The notes beneath the pieces are model-generated. The model was not told where the DNA came from. It was given only the letters and a program-made list of their open reading frames with translations, and ran no database searches. A stretch of 64,000 nt of DNA from Nocardioides sp. zg-1308 (GTDB taxonomy: Bacteria; Actinomycetota; Actinomycetes; Propionibacteriales; Nocardioidaceae): contig NZ_JABJQY010000002.1 of NCBI RefSeq assembly GCF_013155375.1, positions 310,001 through 374,000 on the forward strand, read 5' to 3'. A program made the translations under genes and the position numbers. Of the stretch, positions 14,073 to 22,497 are shown piece after piece (the first letter of the stretch is position 1; each line of letters begins with the position of its first letter).

Positions 14073-16826
14073 GTGGCACTCACCGACAGGCTCGGGGGGA
14101 AGGTGCGCTCGGCGATGCGCCGCACGCGCCGCGACGGCCCGCTCGACATCGTCTTCGTCCTCTTCAACGCCGACGGGATGGGCGGCACCGCCCGGTCCGG
14201 CATCGAGCAGGCCAACGCCCTGGTCCGGCTGGGCGAGGGCCACCGCGTGCGCATCCTCAGCGTGACGCGCAGCGGCGCCACGACCCACTACCCGCTGGCC
14301 GACGGGGTCGAGGTCACCTACCTCGTCGACGTGCGCGGCGAGCGGCCCGCCGCGGTCAGCGGTCGCCACCCGGCGGAGCTCGCGCAGCGCGAGTCGGTCA
14401 TCGTCCCGCGCAGCTGGGACGCCCTCTACAACGGCCTCACCGACGCCACGATGCGGGAGGCGCTGGGCAGCGTCCAGGCCGACGTGCTCGTCACCACCAC
14501 GCCCGAGCTGCTGGCCGTGGTGGCCCAGCTCGCCCCCGCCGACGTGGCGCTGGTCCACCAGGAGCACCGCGCGTCCTCGAGCCGCGTCAACGACCTCGGC
14601 GCCCTGCTGGAGTTCGCGCCCCGCGCCGACGTCGTCGTCTCGCTGACCGAGTCGATGTCGCGGTGGCTGGCCGGGCGGCTCGGTGGGGCCGCCCCGGAGC
14701 TCCTCGTCATCCCCAACCCGCTGCCGTCCCACCCCCAGCCCCGCTCGGCGCTGGACCAGAAGGCGTTCGTGACCGCCGGCCGGCTGGCGCCGGAGAAGCA
14801 GTTCGAGCACGTCGTCGACGCCTTCTGGCGCATCCACGAGCAGGTGCCGGGCTGGACGCTGCGGATCTGGGGCGACGGACCGCGCGCCGAGAACCTCGCC
14901 GCCCAGGTGCGCAAGCTCGGCCTCGAGGACCGCGTCGAGCTGCCCGGGGCCACCGACGACCTCGCGGCGGAGTGGGCGCGGGCCAGCGTGGCCGTGCTCG
15001 CCTCGCGCGGCGAGGGCTACCCCCTCGTGCTGCAGGAGGCCATGTCGGCCGGCGTCCCACCGGTGTCGTACGACTGCCCGTCCGGGCCGCGCGAGATGAT
15101 CACCCACGACGTCGACGGCCTGCTCGTGCCGCCCGGCTCCAAGGCCGCGCTCGCCGCCGCGATGCTGAGGGTCGCCACCGACGACGACCTCCGCAGCCGC
15201 CTCGGCGCGGCGGCACTCGAGCGGTCGGCCGGCTGGGACGGCCCGACCCTCGCCCGCCGGTGGGTGGAGGCGTTCCGCGGCGCGGTGGCCCGCCGGGCCG
15301 ATCCGCTCGCGCCGCGACGGGTGCTGCACGGGCTGCGGCCGGGCCCGCTGGGCGACCTGCCGGAGACCGCAGGGGCCACGGGCACCACACCCGCCCAGGC
15401 GCGTACGACGGCCCTGCGGGCGCTCACCTCCGCCGCCGCGGCGACCGGGGAGGGCTGGTTCGTGGTGCCCGCCCACGGCCTCGACCCGCACCCGGTCGTG
15501 GTCGTGCCCGCCTCGCGACGCGGCGCCTTCCTCGCCGCCCTCGCCGCCGCCGCGGTCCCCGACTGGCTCTCGGTGCGCGACCCCGCCGAGCGCGGGTGGC
15601 ACGAGCGCCGCGGCACCGTCGCGGCGATGACCGAGGACCTCGCGCGCACCCGCACCGCCTCGCTCTTCCTCGAGCCGTGGCCGATGCGCGGCGGGCACGG
15701 CGGCCTGCTCGGCGAGGGCGTCGAGGTCGGCGTGGAGTTCTGGGAGGAGTCGCCGGACGGCGACCTGCTGGCGCCCGGCCCGAACCGCTACGGCGACCGC
15801 GTCCCGGCGGGCACCCCGCGCACCACCGTCACGGTCGAGGACGTCAGCGTGCCGACGCTCGAGCTGATGGCGCTGCCGACGCTCGACGACTGCCGCTTCG
15901 ACGTCGACGTCGTCTACACCTGGGTCGACGGCGACGACGAGGAGTGGCTGGCCGCCAGGGACGCCCGGATCACCGCTCTCGGCGGCACCCCGAGCGCGCG
16001 GGCCGGCGGCGCCTCGCGCTACCGCAGCCGCGACGAGCTGCGCTGGTCGATGCGCAGCATCCACCTCTTCGCGCCCTGGGTGCGCCGGATCCACCTCGTC
16101 ACCGCCGGCCAGGTGCCGTCGTGGCTCGACACCGGACACGCGTCGGTGCGGGTCGTCGACCACCGCGAGATCCTGCCCGAGTCGGCGCTGCCGACCTTCA
16201 GCTCGCACGCCATCGAGACCCGGCTGCACTGCGTCCCCGACCTCGCCGACCACTTCGTCTACGTCAACGACGACGTCTTCCTCGGCCGGCCCCGGCGTCC
16301 CGAGCACTTCTTCTCCCCCGGCGGGCAGTACGCCGCCTTCGTGGCCGACCACCGCGCCGTCGGCCTCCCGGGCACCGACGACCGCCCCTACCTCACCGCC
16401 GCGCAGAACAACCGCCGCGTGCTGGCCGACGCCTTCGGCGTCGCGCTGACCCACACGATGATGCACAGCCCGCACCCGCAGCGGCGTACGGTCCTGGAGG
16501 AGATTGCGGCCCGCTTCCCCGACGCGGTCGCGGCCACCACCGAGGCGCCGTTCCGCTCGGCGACCGACCTGTCGCTGCTGTCGTCCTTCGCGCAGGGCTA
16601 CGGCCTCATCAACGGGCAGGCGTTCCGGGCCGGCGCGCACCACGGCTACGTCGACCTCGGCCACCAGCAGCTGCCCGCCCAGCTGCGGGCGATGCTGCGG
16701 CGCGACCGCGACTTCTTCTGCATCGCCGACAACCTGCTCTCGGCCTTCGACGAGGAGCGGGCCGACGCGCTGCTGCACGACTTCCTCGAGGAGTACTTCC
16801 CGGTCCCGGCGCCCTGGGAGAAGTGA
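14073..16826 (+). CDS. Fusion of GT4 glycosyltransferase and Stealth phosphosugar transferase
   Basis: 917 aa, two enzymes in one chain. Residues about 15-400 form a GT-B glycosyltransferase: MGGTARSGIEQANAL near the start, TAGRLAPEKQFEHVVDAF, and the donor site SRGEGYPLVLQEAMSAGVPP. A linker domain (400-600) follows. Residues from about 609 show all Stealth regions: CR1 DVDVVYTWVDGDD, CR2 RYRSRDELRWSMRSIHLFAP, CR3 TFSSHAIETRLH with FVYVNDDVFLG, and a late CR4-like FFCIADNLLSAFDEE. Stealth enzymes transfer hexose-1-phosphate to build capsule-like polymers. GTG 14073 has GAGG about 6 nt upstream; TAGGAT near 14017 is the likely -10. Confidence 0.85.
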   Translation: MALTDRLGGKVRSAMRRTRRDGPLDIVFVLFNADGMGGTARSGIEQANALVRLGEGHRVRILSVTRSGATTHYPLADGVEVTYLVDVRGERPAAVSGRHPAELAQRESVIVPRSWDALYNGLTDATMREALGSVQADVLVTTTPELLAVVAQLAPADVALVHQEHRASSSRVNDLGALLEFAPRADVVVSLTESMSRWLAGRLGGAAPELLVIPNPLPSHPQPRSALDQKAFVTAGRLAPEKQFEHVVDAFWRIHEQVPGWTLRIWGDGPRAENLAAQVRKLGLEDRVELPGATDDLAAEWARASVAVLASRGEGYPLVLQEAMSAGVPPVSYDCPSGPREMITHDVDGLLVPPGSKAALAAAMLRVATDDDLRSRLGAAALERSAGWDGPTLARRWVEAFRGAVARRADPLAPRRVLHGLRPGPLGDLPETAGATGTTPAQARTTALRALTSAAAATGEGWFVVPAHGLDPHPVVVVPASRRGAFLAALAAAAVPDWLSVRDPAERGWHERRGTVAAMTEDLARTRTASLFLEPWPMRGGHGGLLGEGVEVGVEFWEESPDGDLLAPGPNRYGDRVPAGTPRTTVTVEDVSVPTLELMALPTLDDCRFDVDVVYTWVDGDDEEWLAARDARITALGGTPSARAGGASRYRSRDELRWSMRSIHLFAPWVRRIHLVTAGQVPSWLDTGHASVRVVDHREILPESALPTFSSHAIETRLHCVPDLADHFVYVNDDVFLGRPRRPEHFFSPGGQYAAFVADHRAVGLPGTDDRPYLTAAQNNRRVLADAFGVALTHTMMHSPHPQRRTVLEEIAARFPDAVAATTEAPFRSATDLSLLSSFAQGYGLINGQAFRAGAHHGYVDLGHQQLPAQLRAMLRRDRDFFCIADNLLSAFDEERADALLHDFLEEYFPVPAPWEK

Positions 16827-16848
16827 GGACGACGCAGCCCGGACGCCG

Positions 16849-17931
16849 TCAGTCGGGGATCCGGTTGCCCTCCGCGTCCCAGTGGGACTCGACCTTCTTC
16901 GACGGCTGCACGCGGGGCGGCTCGCCGGGCATCTTGGGGTGGTCGGGCGGGAAGTTGAGCTCGACGGGGTGCTCGTCCCACAGGTCGAGGAGCGGCTGCA
17001 GCGAGTGGTGCTCGTCGTCGATGGCCGCCCACGGGTCGCCGTCGGCGGCGAGGCGCTCCGGCACGGTGAAGAGGTTGAACGCGGTGGGCGAGGCAAGCCA
17101 GGCCAGCTCGTCCCATGACACCGGCGTGGAGACCGGCGCCCCGGCGATCGGGCGCAGCGAGTAGGCGGAGGCGATGGTGCGGTCCCGGGTGTTCTGGTTG
17201 TAGTCGACGAAGATCCGCTCGCCGCGCTCCTCCTTCCACCACGCCGTCGTGACCCCGTCGTCGCGCTTCTCCAGCTCGCGCCCGAAGGCGATCGCCGCGT
17301 GGCGGACCGCCGCGAAGTCCCACTGCGGTGCGATCCGGACGTAGATGTGGATCCCGCGGTTGCCCGAGGTCTTCGCGAAGCCCGTCATCCCGAGGTCGGC
17401 GAGCAGCTCCCGCGCGACCCCGGCGACCCGGGCCGCGTCCGCGAACGTCGTACCGGGCTGCGGGTCGAGGTCGATGCGCAGCTCGTCGGGGTGGTCCACG
17501 TCGTCGCGGCGCACCGGCCACGGGTGGAAGGTCAGCGTGCCCATGTGGGCGCACCAGACCGGCACGGCGATCTCGGTCGGGCAGATCTCGTCGGCGGTCC
17601 GGCCGGAGGGGAAGGTGATCTCGACCGACTCGAGGTAGTCGGGAGCGCCCTTGGGGACCCGCTTCTGGTAGAACGCGTCGGCGTTGCGGTCCTGCGGACC
17701 GGTCGCCAGCTTCATGCCCTCCCGGACCCCCGACGTCCAGCGCTCCAGCGCCGTCGGCCGGTCGCGCAGCGCGCGCATCAGGCCGTCCTCGACGCTGGCG
17801 ACGTACTCCGCGACCATCAGCTTGGTGACCTCGGGCGTCGTGTCGGTCGCCTCGTAGATCACCCGCTCCGGCGAGGAGATGCGCACCTCGCGCTCCCCCG
17901 CCCGGACGTACGCCTCCGACGCCTTCGCCAT
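16849..17931 (-). CDS. LigD-type DNA polymerase/primase (PolDom)
   Basis: 360 aa with only the polymerase domain of LigD, an archaeo-eukaryotic primase fold that adds ribo- or deoxynucleotides during non-homologous end joining. Catalytic acidic residues are in ELRIDLDPQPG; KTSGNRGIHIYVR and RIFVDYNQNTRDRTIASAYS match the nucleotide-binding parts. The ligase and phosphoesterase domains of full LigD are absent. ATG 17931 is leaderless (TAGGGT, 6 nt). LigC at 11.1 kb could supply ligation. Confidence 0.9.
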   Translation of the reverse strand: MAKASEAYVRAGEREVRISSPERVIYEATDTTPEVTKLMVAEYVASVEDGLMRALRDRPTALERWTSGVREGMKLATGPQDRNADAFYQKRVPKGAPDYLESVEITFPSGRTADEICPTEIAVPVWCAHMGTLTFHPWPVRRDDVDHPDELRIDLDPQPGTTFADAARVAGVARELLADLGMTGFAKTSGNRGIHIYVRIAPQWDFAAVRHAAIAFGRELEKRDDGVTTAWWKEERGERIFVDYNQNTRDRTIASAYSLRPIAGAPVSTPVSWDELAWLASPTAFNLFTVPERLAADGDPWAAIDDEHHSLQPLLDLWDEHPVELNFPPDHPKMPGEPPRVQPSKKVESHWDAEGNRIPD

Positions 17932-17937
17932 GACTCG

Positions 17938-17943
17938 ACCCTA
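17938..17943 (-). promoter_or_regulatory. -10 element (leaderless) for the LigD-type polymerase
   Basis: TAGGGT on the minus strand, 6 nt before ATG 17931. Divergent from the msrB -10, 28 bp away. Confidence 0.6.
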
Positions 17944-17970
17944 GCCGGGAGCGCGGCTGGCGTGCCGCCG

Positions 17971-17976
17971 TAAACT
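17971..17976 (+). promoter_or_regulatory. -10 element (leaderless) for msrB
   Basis: TAAACT, 6 nt before ATG 17983. Confidence 0.6.
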
Positions 17977-17982
17977 CGGGGC

Positions 17983-18378
17983 ATGGCCTACGACGTGCAA
18001 AAGACCGATGAGCAGTGGCGCGAGGAGCTCACCCCCGAGGAGTACGCCGTGCTCCGGCAGGCCGGCACCGAGCGTGCCTTCACCGGCGAGTACACCGACA
18101 CCGAGACCGAGGGCACCTACTCGTGCAAGGCCTGCGGCTCGGAGCTGTTCACCAGCGACACCAAGTTCCACTCCGGCTGCGGCTGGCCGAGCTTCTACCA
18201 GCCGATGACCGACACGGTGGAGTACATCGAGGACGTGTCCCACGGCATGAAGCGGGTGGAGGTCCGCTGCGCCACGTGCGGCTCGCACCTCGGCCACGTC
18301 TTCCCCGACGGCTTCGGCACGCCCACCGGCGACCGCTACTGCATCAACTCGATCAGCATCACGCTCAACGAGAAGTAG
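17983..18378 (+). CDS. msrB: Peptide-methionine (R)-S-oxide reductase
   Basis: Reduces methionine-R-sulfoxide in oxidised proteins. 131 aa, full length. The zinc-binding pairs CKAC and CATC, the substrate pocket GCGWPSFYQP, the GSHLGHVFPDG motif and the catalytic Cys in RYCINS are present. Leaderless start at ATG 17983. Its TAG stop abuts the stop of the convergent lipoprotein gene with no bases between. From memory, msrB near hemQ-hemG-hemE is also seen in mycobacteria. Confidence 0.95.
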   Translation: MAYDVQKTDEQWREELTPEEYAVLRQAGTERAFTGEYTDTETEGTYSCKACGSELFTSDTKFHSGCGWPSFYQPMTDTVEYIEDVSHGMKRVEVRCATCGSHLGHVFPDGFGTPTGDRYCINSISITLNEK

Positions 18379-19236
18379 TCACTCCACGGGCGTCAGGGCC
18401 GAGCTGACCCGCACCAGCCCGGCGCCGTACGTCGTGTCGGCCCACTCCTGGATCGAGCCGTCGTCGAAGACGACCTGGGCGTCGAGCGAGTCGGGCGCGA
18501 ACGAGCCGCTGGTCAGCAGCTGCTCGCCGAGCGCGGCCTGGAGCTCCTGGTTGACCTCGTTGAGGTCGGCGTCGGTCTTCTCCACCGTCGTGACGCACAG
18601 CGGACCGCCCCACGTCTCGCGGAGCGCCGCCTCGGCACTGGCCGCGTCCTCGGTGACGGCGACGTTGATCGTGCTGCCGCTCAGCCAGGCCGTGGCGTAG
18701 CCGGGCAGCGCGGCGGCGGCGGCCAGCGTCGCGTCGAGGTCCTCCGGCGTGGCCTTCGCCGTGTCGGTGGTGCCGGGCGTCTCGCAGGCGGCACCGAGCG
18801 GCTGCTCCTCGGGCTCGGCCATGGCGTCGTAGAGCGCCGCGGGGACGGCGTCGGAGGCGGTGAACGCGGTGCCGTCGAAGGTGCCGGTCAGGGCGTACGA
18901 CCCCCACCGCACCCCCGAGGCCTCCTCGAACCCGACCTCGCCCCACTCGAAGCCCTCGACGGCCGGCCCGCCGCACTGGGGCGGGTACGACGCGGCGACC
19001 GCGCCGAGGCACATCTGCGGCCCCTCGCCGGCGTCGAGGACGGTGACGAGGCCGTTGGTCCGGACCTCGCCCGCCGGGACGGGGGTCGGCACGGCGTCGG
19101 ACGGAGCGCTGCTCGCGGAGTCCTCGGCCACGGCCGGGTCGACGGCCTTCATCTCCTCCTCGGTCGAGCACGCGGTGAGGGCGGCGAGGCCGAGCAGCGA
19201 TCCGGTGAGCGCGACGGCGGTGCGTGAGAACGTCAT
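18379..19236 (-). CDS. Secreted lipoprotein of unknown function
   Basis: 285 aa. The signal peptide has a lipobox LAALTACS, predicting a lipid-anchored Cys near residue 23. An acidic linker of about 40 residues precedes a domain with GLVTVLDAGEGPQMCLGAV, several Cys (MCLGAV, PQCGG, GAACETPG, GPLCVTTVE) and the fold-like repeat YATAWLSGSTINVAV. The Cys pairs may form disulfides outside the cell. I do not recognise the family. A TAGCGT lies 9 nt before the ATG, slightly too far for a strict leaderless start. Confidence 0.8.
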   Translation of the reverse strand: MTFSRTAVALTGSLLGLAALTACSTEEEMKAVDPAVAEDSASSAPSDAVPTPVPAGEVRTNGLVTVLDAGEGPQMCLGAVAASYPPQCGGPAVEGFEWGEVGFEEASGVRWGSYALTGTFDGTAFTASDAVPAALYDAMAEPEEQPLGAACETPGTTDTAKATPEDLDATLAAAAALPGYATAWLSGSTINVAVTEDAASAEAALRETWGGPLCVTTVEKTDADLNEVNQELQAALGEQLLTSGSFAPDSLDAQVVFDDGSIQEWADTTYGAGLVRVSSALTPVE

Positions 19237-19274
19237 GGTGCTCTGACGCTACTGCGCCGCGACCCGTTCCCGGC

Positions 19275-19706
19275 TCAGGACTCCCCTGCGGCGCAGGCGA
19301 CGGGCAGCCGCGCCTCGCGCCACGCCCGGAAGCCGCCCACCACGTCCGTGGCGTCGAGGCCGAGGCTGCGCAGCGCGTCCGCGGCCAGGCTGGAGGTGTA
19401 GCCCTCCTGGCACAGCACCAGGATGCGCGCGTCGTACGCCGCTTCCGGCAGGCGGGCGTCCGAGCGCGGGTCGAGCCGCCACTCGAGCACGTTGCGCTCG
19501 ATGACCAGGGTGCCCAGGGCGGGGTGGACCTCGCCCTCCACCCCGCGCTGCGCGACCGGGCGGATGTCGACGAGGAGCGCCCCGTCGAGCGCCTCCCGGT
19601 AGGCCGTCTCGACGTCGACGCGCTCGAGCCTCGAGCGTGCGTCGGCCAGCATCGCGTCGATGCCGTCGTGCCGCGGCGCGGCGGTCGTCGCGGCCGGCCC
19701 GGTCAC
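19275..19706 (-). CDS. Rhodanese-like domain protein
   Basis: 143 aa, a single rhodanese domain: GALLVDIRPVAQR, LVIERNVLEWRLDP and the active-site loop LVLCQEGYTSSLAAD. The Cys is present, but the usual Arg of the CRxGxR loop is replaced by Thr (C-Q-E-G-Y-T), so the sulfur acceptor or reaction may differ. GTG 19706 overlaps the cysteine dioxygenase stop by 4 bp. The pair suggests disposal of sulfur from cysteine, with the dioxygenase product or a persulfide as substrate. Confidence 0.85.
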   Translation of the reverse strand: MTGPAATTAAPRHDGIDAMLADARSRLERVDVETAYREALDGALLVDIRPVAQRGVEGEVHPALGTLVIERNVLEWRLDPRSDARLPEAAYDARILVLCQEGYTSSLAADALRSLGLDATDVVGGFRAWREARLPVACAAGES

Positions 19707-20227
19707 CACATCTCCCCGCGCTGCTCGACGCCGGCCACCTGGAGCCGACCGCGGACCAGCTCGTAGCGGGTCATGGCGGCGAGCGACGGGGCGTAGGCGT
19801 GGAGCGACACCGCCGTCGACGTGCCGTGGTTGACCACGTCGTGGATGTGGCTGCCGCCGAACTCCCGCACGGACGCCGCGGGCAGGGTGCTCGCGGTGAC
19901 GACGCCGGTCCAGACGTACTCGGTGAGCGAGCCCTGCAGGACGACGAACGCCCCGCCGGCCGAGCCGTGGTCGTGCCAGCCGGTGCTGGACCCGGGCGGC
20001 CAGGTGATGAGCCAGAGGTCGGCACCGGCGCGGACCCCGATGTGCACCCACGTCCGCTCCGGGACGGTCAGGTCGACGGACCGCAGCGGGTCGTGGGAGC
20101 CGAGGTGCTCGGCCAGCGCGGCGCGCGCGACCTGCTGGCGGCTGGCGGGCGTGGGGACGGTGGGCGTCGGCCGGGTCGGCGTGGACGAGGTGCGCTGCTG
20201 GGTCGGTGAGGGGAAGGTGGCGGTCAC
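19703..20227 (-). CDS. Cysteine dioxygenase type I family protein
   Basis: 174 aa cupin. Oxidises cysteine to cysteine sulfinate with a non-heme iron. The iron ligands are two His in GWHDHGSAGG and a third in the HIHDVVNHG region, with the beta-barrel core AFVVLQGSLTEYVW between. The first 30 residues are Thr/Pro-rich and probably disordered. GTG 20227 has a strong AAAGGAG 6 nt upstream. A palindromic operator overlaps the leader. It is coupled to the rhodanese gene. Confidence 0.85.
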   Translation of the reverse strand: MTATFPSPTQQRTSSTPTRPTPTVPTPASRQQVARAALAEHLGSHDPLRSVDLTVPERTWVHIGVRAGADLWLITWPPGSSTGWHDHGSAGGAFVVLQGSLTEYVWTGVVTASTLPAASVREFGGSHIHDVVNHGTSTAVSLHAYAPSLAAMTRYELVRGRLQVAGVEQRGEMW

Positions 20228-20242
20228 GGGCTGCTCCTTTGA

Positions 20243-20271
20243 ACAATGTTGAGTGACTTACTCTACATTGA
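20243..20271. promoter_or_regulatory. Palindromic operator upstream of the cysteine dioxygenase operon
   Basis: Outer arms CAATGTTGAGT and ACTCTACATTG form an 11-bp inverted repeat with one mismatched position and a 5-bp centre, just upstream of the ribosome binding site. The site is AT-rich for this genome. Shape and position suggest a dimeric repressor site, possibly sensing cysteine or sulfur status. No repressor gene is adjacent. Confidence 0.6.
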
Positions 20272-20378
20272 CCGACTGCCGAACATTCCCGTTCCGCCGC
20301 GGTCCCGCGCACGGGATCTCCGTCAGGGCCGGAAGGTCAGGCCAGCCGGCTCAGGGCAGAGGGCTCAGGGCCGCCGGC

Positions 20379-21095
20379 TCAGGGCAGCCGGGCGAGCAGC
20401 TCGGTGGGCGAGACCCGGGCGCCGGTGTAGAACGGCACCTCCTCGCGCACGTGGCGGCGGGCGTCGGAGGCGCGCAGGTCGCGCATCAGGTCGACGATGC
20501 GGTGCAGCTCGTCGGCCTCGAAGGCCAGCATCCACTCGTAGTCGCCGAGCGCGAACGACGCGACCGTGTTGGCGCGCACGTCGGCGTAGCCGCGGGCCTG
20601 CTGCCCGTGCTGGGCGAGCATGCGGCGGCGCTCGGCGTCGTCGAGGAGGTACCACTCGTAGGACCGGACGAAGGGGTAGACGCAGATGTGGGCGCGGGGC
20701 TCCTCGTCGGCCAGGAACGCCGGGATGTGCGACTTGTTGAACTCGGCGGGGCGGTGCAGCGCCATCTGCGACCAGACCGGGTCGAGCCGCCGGCCGAACG
20801 CGGTGCGGCGGAAGGCGTTGTAGGCGGCCTGCAGCTGCTCGGAGTCGGCGGCGTGCCACCAGACCATGAGGTCGGCGTCGGCGCGCAGGCCGCTGACGTC
20901 GTAGAGGCCGCGGACCACCACGTCCTGCTCGGCGAGCACCTCGAAGAGCGCCTCGACGTCGGTGGCCTCGGCGTCGCGGTCGGCGTCGCCGATGAGGTCG
21001 CGGAGCCGGAAGACCGACCACATGGTGTAGCGGATGGTGTCGTTGAGCTCCCTGGTCCGCGCCGCGTTGGTCTTCTCGCTCGTCATGCTCCTCAT
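20379..21095 (-). CDS. hemQ: Hydrogen peroxide-dependent heme synthase (coproheme decarboxylase)
   Basis: Final step of the coproporphyrin-dependent heme pathway of Gram-positives: decarboxylates coproheme III to heme b using peroxide. 238 aa, chlorite-dismutase-like fold. The hallmark segments are [10 protein letters not shown] and [14 protein letters not shown], which carries the catalytic Tyr. ATG 21095 overlaps the hemG stop (ATGA), so I prefer it to the second ATG at 21086, which has GAGGAG only one base upstream. Confidence 0.92.
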   Translation of the reverse strand: MRSMTSEKTNAARTRELNDTIRYTMWSVFRLRDLIGDADRDAEATDVEALFEVLAEQDVVVRGLYDVSGLRADADLMVWWHAADSEQLQAAYNAFRRTAFGRRLDPVWSQMALHRPAEFNKSHIPAFLADEEPRAHICVYPFVRSYEWYLLDDAERRRMLAQHGQQARGYADVRANTVASFALGDYEWMLAFEADELHRIVDLMRDLRASDARRHVREEVPFYTGARVSPTELLARLP

Positions 21096-22441
21096 TCTGC
21101 CCGGGTGACCGAGGCCACAGCACGCCGGGCGGACCCGATGACGGCGGGGACGCCGACCCCGTCGAACGCCGCCCCGCAGACCGCGAGGCCGGGCAGCGCC
21201 TCGACCTCGGCGCGGACCCTGGCGACCCGGTCGAGGTGGCCGACGGCGTACTGCGGCAGCGCACCGCCCCACCGCTGCACGTGCGTGTCGACCGGGCGTG
21301 CCGTGACGCCGGCCATCGCCGTCAGGTCGGCGAGCGAGACCCGCACCAGTCCTTCGTCGCCGGCCTGCAGGGTCGTCTCCTCGCGGTGGCGGCCCAGGGA
21401 GGTGCGCAGCACGACCAGGTCGGGGTCGAGGGCCCGCACCCAGTCCCACTTGGCGAAGGAGAAGGTGGAGGCCTTGATGGTGCGCTGCTCGACCGGCGGC
21501 ACGAGGAAGCCGGACCGCTCGAAGAGTGCGTCCGGCACGTCCTGCGCCCGGAGGGCGAGCGTCACCACGGCGACGCTGGCGGTCTCGACCGCCGCGAGGT
21601 CGGCGGCGGCCGCGGGCGCGACGTCGCCGAGCAGCCGCGCGGCGGGTGCGGCGGGGGTGGCGAGGACGACCGCGGCCGCCTCGACGGTCTCGGGCCGGGT
21701 GGTCGGTCCGACGGTCAGCGCCCACCCCGACGTCGTACGTCGCAGGGCGCGCACCGTGGCCGAGGTCCGGACCTCGAAGCCGCCGGTCGACGCGAGGAGG
21801 CCCGGCAGTCGTCCCATGCCGCCGGGCAGGGAGGCGAACACGGGACCGGCGGACACCGGGACACCGGCGGCCTGCTCGAGGAGGCTGCCGCGGCGCGCCA
21901 TGGCGAGCAGCTGCGGCACGGCGGCCGCGGCCGAGAGCTGGCGGGCGTGGCCGGCGTACACGCCGCCGAGCAGGGGCTCGACGAGCCGGTCGACGACCTC
22001 GTCGCCGAGGCGGGCGCCCACCAGGTCACCGACGGAGACGTCGCCGTCGACCGGGGTGCTCGTCTCGGTGCTCGCGCGGGCCAGGCCCTCGGCGCTGAGC
22101 ACCCCGCTGGCGGCGAGCTGGTCGAGGTCGAGAGGCACACCCATGAGCGACCGCGGGAGCGCGCGCAGCGCCCCGCGCGACCACACGCCGGACGTGGCGC
22201 TGGTGGGGTGGACCAGCTCGGCGCCCAGCTCGGCCGCCAGGGCGACGCCCTCGGGGCGGCGGGCCAGCATCGCCTCCGCGCCGACGTCGACGACCACACC
22301 GGCCACCTCGGCGCTGCGCAGCTTGCCGCCGACCTGCGGCGACCCCTCGAGCAGGAGCACGTCCCGTCCGGTGGCGGCCAGGTCCCGAGCGGCCACCAGG
22401 CCGGCGATGCCGCCGCCCACGACCACCACGTCACGCCTCAC
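21092..22441 (-). CDS. hemG: Coproporphyrinogen III oxidase / protoporphyrinogen oxidase family (HemG/HemY/CgoX)
   Basis: 449 aa FAD enzyme. The dinucleotide-binding motif [16 protein letters not shown] lies at the N-terminus, followed by [15 protein letters not shown]. The C-terminus has [20 protein letters not shown], the second FAD-contact region of the family. With HemQ downstream, the substrate is most likely coproporphyrinogen III. It is coupled to hemQ by a 4-bp overlap. hemE, usually adjacent, lies 7 kb away. Confidence 0.92.
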   Translation of the reverse strand: MRRDVVVVGGGIAGLVAARDLAATGRDVLLLEGSPQVGGKLRSAEVAGVVVDVGAEAMLARRPEGVALAAELGAELVHPTSATSGVWSRGALRALPRSLMGVPLDLDQLAASGVLSAEGLARASTETSTPVDGDVSVGDLVGARLGDEVVDRLVEPLLGGVYAGHARQLSAAAAVPQLLAMARRGSLLEQAAGVPVSAGPVFASLPGGMGRLPGLLASTGGFEVRTSATVRALRRTTSGWALTVGPTTRPETVEAAAVVLATPAAPAARLLGDVAPAAAADLAAVETASVAVVTLALRAQDVPDALFERSGFLVPPVEQRTIKASTFSFAKWDWVRALDPDLVVLRTSLGRHREETTLQAGDEGLVRVSLADLTAMAGVTARPVDTHVQRWGGALPQYAVGHLDRVARVRAEVEALPGLAVCGAAFDGVGVPAVIGSARRAVASVTRAE

Positions 22442-22484
22442 CCCTCCAGCGTGCCAGAGGCGGGGAACCGGCCCGGCGCCGCTC

Positions 22485-22490
22485 TAGGGT
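22485..22490 (+). promoter_or_regulatory. -10 element (leaderless) for the NYN-LOTUS gene
   Basis: TAGGGT, 7 nt before GTG 22498. It excludes the alternative GTG at 22489, which overlaps the element. Confidence 0.55.
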
Positions 22491-22497
22491 GGGGCAC

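Noticed and set aside
12873..17096. A single open frame of 1407 codons on the minus strand
   Set aside because: Only the part from 13985 down reads as a protein (sulfotransferase). The upstream 1000 codons are Arg/Gly/Val-rich antisense shadow of the glycosyltransferase-Stealth gene, and the leaderless promoter marks the true start.
20243..20271. Palindrome before the cysteine dioxygenase gene as a riboswitch
   Set aside because: It is a simple symmetric inverted repeat without the multi-helix core of any riboswitch class I know; a protein operator fits better.
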